Source: Pseudomonas sp. R76 (GTDB lineage: Bacteria > Pseudomonadota > Gammaproteobacteria > Pseudomonadales > Pseudomonadaceae). From it: a stretch of 64,000 nt of DNA. The notes beneath the pieces are model-generated. The model ran no database searches, was not told where the DNA came from, and saw only the letters and a program-made list of their open reading frames with translations. The stretch spans positions 5,456,001 through 5,520,000 of the forward strand of contig NZ_CP019428.1 in the NCBI RefSeq assembly GCF_009834565.1, in the 5' to 3' direction. The position numbers and the translations under genes were made by a program. Shown piece after piece: positions 60,264-64,000 of the stretch; within the stretch, counting starts at the first letter, position 1; each line of letters begins with the position of its first letter.

Positions 60264-61796
60264 ATGCCCCGTAAAACCTGGCGCGCCGCGCTCGCTGCCT
60301 ATGCCAGCCCCTCGACGTTAGTACTGTTGTTGCTCGGCTTCGCCGCCGGCTTGCCTTACATGTTGGTGTTCTCGACGCTTTCAGTGTGGTTGCGCGAGGC
60401 CGGTGTGGCCCGCGAGACCATCGGTTATGCGAGTCTGATCGGTTTGGCCTACGCCTTTAAATGGGTCTGGTCGCCGCTGCTCGACCAATGGCGCCTGCCA
60501 CTGCTGGGTAAACTCGGACGTCGTCGTTCCTGGCTGGTGCTGGCCCAAACGCTGGTGATCCTCGGGTTGATCGGCATGGGTTTTTGCGACCCGCAAAAAC
60601 ACCTTTCCTGGCTGATCGCCATTGCCGTCATCGTTGCCTTCGCTTCGGCTACCCAAGACATTGCGGTGGACGCCTATCGCCTGGAAATCGCCGACGACAG
60701 CCGCCAGGCTGCCCTGGCTGCCAGCTATATGTCCGGCTATCGCATCGCGGCCCTGCTGGCCACGGCCGGCGCACTGTTCTTTGCCGAAGGCTTCGGCTCG
60801 ACCGGGTTCAACTATAAACACTCGGCCTGGACCGGCACCTACGTGCTGTTCGGTGTGCTGATGATCCCCGCCTTGCTCACCACCCTGTTCATGCGCGAAC
60901 CCAACGTGCCACTGCGCACCCAGTTGCAGGCCGGCCGTTACAGCTTCGTGCACCAGCTTGTTTCTGTATTTGTGCTGATCGTGCTGCTGGTGTCGGTCCC
61001 GGCGATGTTCACCCAGCTGTACAACACCGATTTTGCCAGCGTGCTGTTCCATGGCGTAAGCCTGTGGGAGCTGTTGATGGAAGACCGCGCGTTCCTGCGC
61101 GCGATTCTGTACATCATCCTTACCACCCTGTGCCTGTCGGCCATGGGCCGTCGCGGCCTGGCGCCGGTGCTGACGCCGGTCAACGACTTTATCCTGCGCT
61201 ATCGCTGGCAGGCGTTGCTGCTGCTCGGGCTGATTGCCACTTACCGCATGTCCGACACCGTGATGGGCGTGATGGCCAACGTGTTCTACATCGACCAGGG
61301 CTTTACCAAGGACCAGATCGCCGGGGTGAGCAAGATCTTCGGCCTGATCATGACCCTGCTCGGCGCCGGTATGGGCGGCCTGCTGATCGTGCGCTTCGGG
61401 ATCCTGCCGATCCTGTTTATCGGCGGCGTCGCCTCGGCGGCCACCAACCTGCTGTTCGTGATGCTCGCCGACATGGGCCCCGACCTGCAGATGCTGATCT
61501 TCACCATTTCCCTGGATAACTTCAGCTCGGGCCTGGCCACGTCGGCGTTTGTCGCCTACTTGTCGAGCCTGACCAACCTGAAGTTCTCGGCCACCCAATA
61601 TGCACTGCTCAGCTCGATCATGCTGTTGCTGCCGCGCCTGATTGGCGGCTATTCAGGCGTGATGGTGGAGAAGTTCGGTTATCACAACTTCTTCCTGATC
61701 ACCTGCCTGCTGGGCGTGCCGACGTTGTTCCTGATTGCCTTGCATTGGTTTCAGGAAAATCGACGGATTCGGTTGAGCCCGCCCCAGGAAGACTGA
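60264..61796 (+). CDS. ampG: AmpG-type muropeptide permease
   Basis: 510-residue, about 14-helix MFS protein importing anhydromuropeptides from the periplasm for cell-wall recycling, the source of the AmpR inducer. The helix-1 region LVLLLLGFAAGLPYMLVFSTLSVWLREAGV, KWVWSPLLDQW, and ASATQDIAVDAYRLEIADDSRQAALAASYMSGYR are typical of AmpG. Sequence beyond residue 500 is short compared with P. aeruginosa AmpG (594). Follows the ATL gene; a REP pair follows. Confidence 0.92.
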   Translation: MPRKTWRAALAAYASPSTLVLLLLGFAAGLPYMLVFSTLSVWLREAGVARETIGYASLIGLAYAFKWVWSPLLDQWRLPLLGKLGRRRSWLVLAQTLVILGLIGMGFCDPQKHLSWLIAIAVIVAFASATQDIAVDAYRLEIADDSRQAALAASYMSGYRIAALLATAGALFFAEGFGSTGFNYKHSAWTGTYVLFGVLMIPALLTTLFMREPNVPLRTQLQAGRYSFVHQLVSVFVLIVLLVSVPAMFTQLYNTDFASVLFHGVSLWELLMEDRAFLRAILYIILTTLCLSAMGRRGLAPVLTPVNDFILRYRWQALLLLGLIATYRMSDTVMGVMANVFYIDQGFTKDQIAGVSKIFGLIMTLLGAGMGGLLIVRFGILPILFIGGVASAATNLLFVMLADMGPDLQMLIFTISLDNFSSGLATSAFVAYLSSLTNLKFSATQYALLSSIMLLLPRLIGGYSGVMVEKFGYHNFFLITCLLGVPTLFLIALHWFQENRRIRLSPPQED

Positions 61797-61811
61797 CACG
61801 CCTCAATCAAT

Positions 61812-61896
61812 GTGGGAGCTGGCTTGCCTGCGATGCAGACGACGTGGTGTATCTGATACACCACGGTGATCCCATCGCAGGCAAGCCAGCTCCCAC
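61812..61896. repeat. REP pair (outward-facing, CAGGCAAG subtype)
   Basis: GTGGGAGCTGGCTTGCCTGC and its complement about 40 bases on, with a central TGGTGTATC...GATACACCA inverted repeat. Between ampG and proS. Confidence 0.9.
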
Positions 61897-62007
61897 ACAA
61901 GCCCGGTTCCTTCAGAAACACCCCGCGACCTCATGCCTGTACTCCGGCAGCAACCGCCCGTACAATCCAAAGTCATTTCAAGTCCAAGCAACCGACAACG
62001 GCCTACC

Positions 62008-63723
62008 ATGCGTACCAGTCAATATTTGCTCGCCACACAGAAAGAAACGCCTTCCGACGCGGTTGTGATCAGCCACCAGCTGATGCTGCGCGCCGGCATG
62101 ATCCGCAAGCTGGCCTCCGGCCTGTACACCTGGCTGCCCATGGGCTTGAAGGTGATGCGCAAGGTCGAAGCCATCGTTCGCGAAGAAATGAACGCCGCCG
62201 GCTCTCTGGAAGTGTTGATGCCGAGCACCCAACCGGCTGAGTTGTGGCAGGAATCCGGGCGCTGGGAAGAGTACGGCCCTGAATTGCTGCGCTTCAAGGA
62301 CCGTCATGGCCGCGATTTCTGCGCCGGCCCGACCCACGAAGAAGTGATCACCGACCTGATGCGCAACGAGCTGAGCAGCTACAAACAGCTGCCGCTGAAC
62401 CTGTATCAGATCCAGACCAAATTCCGTGACGAAATCCGCCCACGCTTCGGTTTGATGCGCGGCCGCGAATTCATCATGAAGGACGCCTATTCGTTCCACG
62501 CCGACCAAGCCTCCCTGCAGGTCACCTACGACCGCATGCACCAGGCCTACTGCAACGTGTTTACGCGCCTGGGCCTGAAATTCCGCCCGGTTGAAGCGGA
62601 CAACGGTTCCATCGGCGGCGCCGGTTCCCACGAATTCCACGTGCTGGCCGAGTCCGGCGAAGACGATATCGTCTTCAGCAACGGTTCCGACTACGCGGCG
62701 AACATCGAGAAAGCCGAAGCTGTGCCACGCGAGACCTCCCGCCCGGCACCGACTGAAGAGCTGCGCCTGGTGGACACACCAGAGACCAAGACCATCGCGG
62801 CCCTGGTGGAAAAATTCAATCTGCCGATTGAAAAGACCATCAAGACCCTGATCGTGCGCGCCGAGGAAGAAGGCAAGCTGATCGCCCTGGTCATCCGTGG
62901 CGACCATGAGCTCAACGAAATCAAGGCCGCCCAGCAACCTGGCGTGGCCAGCCCGCTGGTCATGGCCACCGATGCCGAACTGCGCGACGCGATTGGCGCC
63001 GGTGCCGGTTCGCTCGGCCCGCTGAACCTGCCGCTGCCAATTATCATCGACCGTTCGGTCGAGCTGATGAGCGACTTCGCTATCGGCGCGAACATCGACG
63101 ACAAGCACTACTTCGGCGTGAACTGGGAACGTGACCTGCCGGTGCCAACCGTGGCCGACCTGCGTAACGTGGTTGCAGGCGACCAAAGCCCGGACGGCAA
63201 GGGCACCCTGGAAATCAAGCGCGGCATCGAGGTCGGGCACATCTTCCAGCTGGGCAACAAGTACAGCAAGGCGATGAAGTGCGAAGTGCTGGGCGAGAAC
63301 GGCAAGCCGATCACCCTGGACATGGGCTGCTACGGCATTGGCGTATCCCGCGTGGTTGCCGCTGCCATCGAGCAGAACAACGACGAGAAAGGCATCATCT
63401 GGAGTGACGCCCTGGCGCCGTTCCAGGTGGCGTTGGTGCCGCTGCGTTATGAAACCGAGCAAGTTCGCGAAGCCACCGACAAACTGTATGCCGAACTGAC
63501 GGCCGCCGGTTTTGAAGTGCTGCTGGATGACCGGGACAAGAAAACCAGCCCGGGCATCAAGTTCGCCGACATGGAACTGATTGGCATCCCGCACCGGATC
63601 GTGGTCAGTGACCGCGGCCTGGCCGATGGCAATCTGGAATACAAAAGCCGGACCGAAGCCGAAGCCCAACCGTTGCCGGTGGCTGACGTGCTGTCTTTCC
63701 TTCAGGCGCGTATTCGTCGCTGA
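62008..63723 (+). CDS. proS: Prolyl-tRNA synthetase
   Basis: 571 residues, class II synthetase with the bacterial-type INS editing insertion. Motif 1 region [23 protein letters not shown], motif 2 [26 protein letters not shown] (about 135-160), the YbaK-like editing insertion (about 225-400, [26 protein letters not shown] onward), motif 3 in [17 protein letters not shown] and the C-terminal anticodon domain. Start MRTSQYLL chosen by family length; the frame upstream is open but poorly conserved. Confidence 0.97.
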   Translation: MRTSQYLLATQKETPSDAVVISHQLMLRAGMIRKLASGLYTWLPMGLKVMRKVEAIVREEMNAAGSLEVLMPSTQPAELWQESGRWEEYGPELLRFKDRHGRDFCAGPTHEEVITDLMRNELSSYKQLPLNLYQIQTKFRDEIRPRFGLMRGREFIMKDAYSFHADQASLQVTYDRMHQAYCNVFTRLGLKFRPVEADNGSIGGAGSHEFHVLAESGEDDIVFSNGSDYAANIEKAEAVPRETSRPAPTEELRLVDTPETKTIAALVEKFNLPIEKTIKTLIVRAEEEGKLIALVIRGDHELNEIKAAQQPGVASPLVMATDAELRDAIGAGAGSLGPLNLPLPIIIDRSVELMSDFAIGANIDDKHYFGVNWERDLPVPTVADLRNVVAGDQSPDGKGTLEIKRGIEVGHIFQLGNKYSKAMKCEVLGENGKPITLDMGCYGIGVSRVVAAAIEQNNDEKGIIWSDALAPFQVALVPLRYETEQVREATDKLYAELTAAGFEVLLDDRDKKTSPGIKFADMELIGIPHRIVVSDRGLADGNLEYKSRTEAEAQPLPVADVLSFLQARIRR

Positions 63724-63743
63724 AAACCAGATCAAGAGAAGTC

Positions 63744-64000
63744 ATGTTCAAGCGAAACACCAGAGCCCTGGGGGGCGCCGCCTTGTGCGGCGCCCTGCTG
63801 GTCAGCGGCTGCGCCAACCAGATGTCGCAACGCAGTGAGCACGAGGAGCGGGTCGAGCGCAAATTGCTCGACCACAGCCTGCAGATCGATGTAGGTGAAC
63901 CCAAAGTGCTCGAACTGCCGCAACGCCGGGTTCGCATTCACGAGCAGAAGACCTTTGAGGTCACCGAATACGAAGTCACCCGCCGTTACGATCGCTACAC
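63744..64000 (+). CDS. Lipoprotein, uncharacterised (3' truncated)
   Basis: The window cuts this gene after 85 codons. Lipobox ALLVSGC with Cys23, then an acidic/basic alternating region (RSEHEERVERKLLDHSLQIDVGEPKVLELPQRRVRIHEQKTFEVTEYEVTRRYDRYT) suggesting an extended strand-rich domain. AAGAGAAG lies just before the ATG, 20 bases after proS. Outer-membrane lipoprotein downstream of proS is a common Pseudomonas arrangement; function unknown. Confidence 0.78.
   Translation, partial: MFKRNTRALGGAALCGALLVSGCANQMSQRSEHEERVERKLLDHSLQIDVGEPKVLELPQRRVRIHEQKTFEVTEYEVTRRYDRY

Noticed and set aside
61978..63735. A minus-strand frame of about 585 codons across proS
   Set aside because: Antisense to an essential synthetase gene with typical shadow composition.

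Overview
The window is chromosomal DNA from a fluorescent Pseudomonas, most likely the P. fluorescens group. Three things point there: high GC; the Entner-Doudoroff block (gapA, edd, glk, gltR, gtrS) and the colR-colS-methyltransferase-inaA operon in Pseudomonas order; and ten copies of the GTGGGAGC(T/G)GGCTTGC repeat pair typical of these genomes. MvaT, PykA, GroES-GroEL, ProS and AmpG are close to Pseudomonas family members. I see no rRNA, tRNA, CRISPR array, prophage or transposase.

Layout. 1-5000: end of an amino-acid chemoreceptor, a 56-residue small protein, purU, the silencer gene mvaT and sbcB. 5150-11830: a tightly overlapping six-gene operon encoding RDD, SpoIIM-like, DUF4129, DUF4350, MoxR AAA+ ATPase and DUF58 proteins, probably an envelope-located MoxR system of unknown function. 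11880-18100: PilZ protein, lipoprotein, pyruvate kinase, enoyl-CoA hydratase/isomerase with a 2Fe-2S reductase, and class I fumarase. 18330-23030: a MifS/MifR (DctB/DctD-like) sensor-regulator pair next to a 2-oxoglutarate permease that has a sigma-54 promoter, twin upstream repeats and a Crc-type leader motif. 23170-26770: a four-repeat membrane protein, a flavin reductase-like protein, small proteins and an AraC regulator with tandem operator-like repeats. 26896-33230: the glucose/Entner-Doudoroff block with two HexR operators between edd and gapA. 33450-38450: an iron-controlled heme-sensing cell-surface signalling system (ECF sigma, FecR-like anti-sigma, TonB receptor) followed by heme oxygenase. 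38620-45770: DUF454 protein, a second chemoreceptor, a nitroreductase and a diheme cytochrome/imelysin/DUF1513 operon. 46020-54570: an AT-rich orphan secreted protein, then the ColRS operon with its methyltransferase and InaA kinase, an LTA-synthase-like alkaline phosphatase superfamily enzyme and another two-component pair. 54650-64000: small secreted protein, groEL/groES, fxsA, HugZ-like protein, DUF481 outer-membrane protein, alkyltransferase-like protein, AmpG, ProS and the start of a lipoprotein.

Most of the window is conserved core genome. Its main value is in regulatory detail. A 13-bp element shared by two ColRS-associated genes fits a ColR box. Twin upstream repeats sit above the kgtP sigma-54 promoter. 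Two clean TTGT-N7-ACAA HexR sites and a Fur box are present. An 11-bp direct-repeat operator lies ahead of the AraC gene, and a perfect 20-bp palindrome precedes the orphan gene. The least understood system is the RDD-SpoIIM-DUF4129-DUF4350-MoxR-DUF58 operon.
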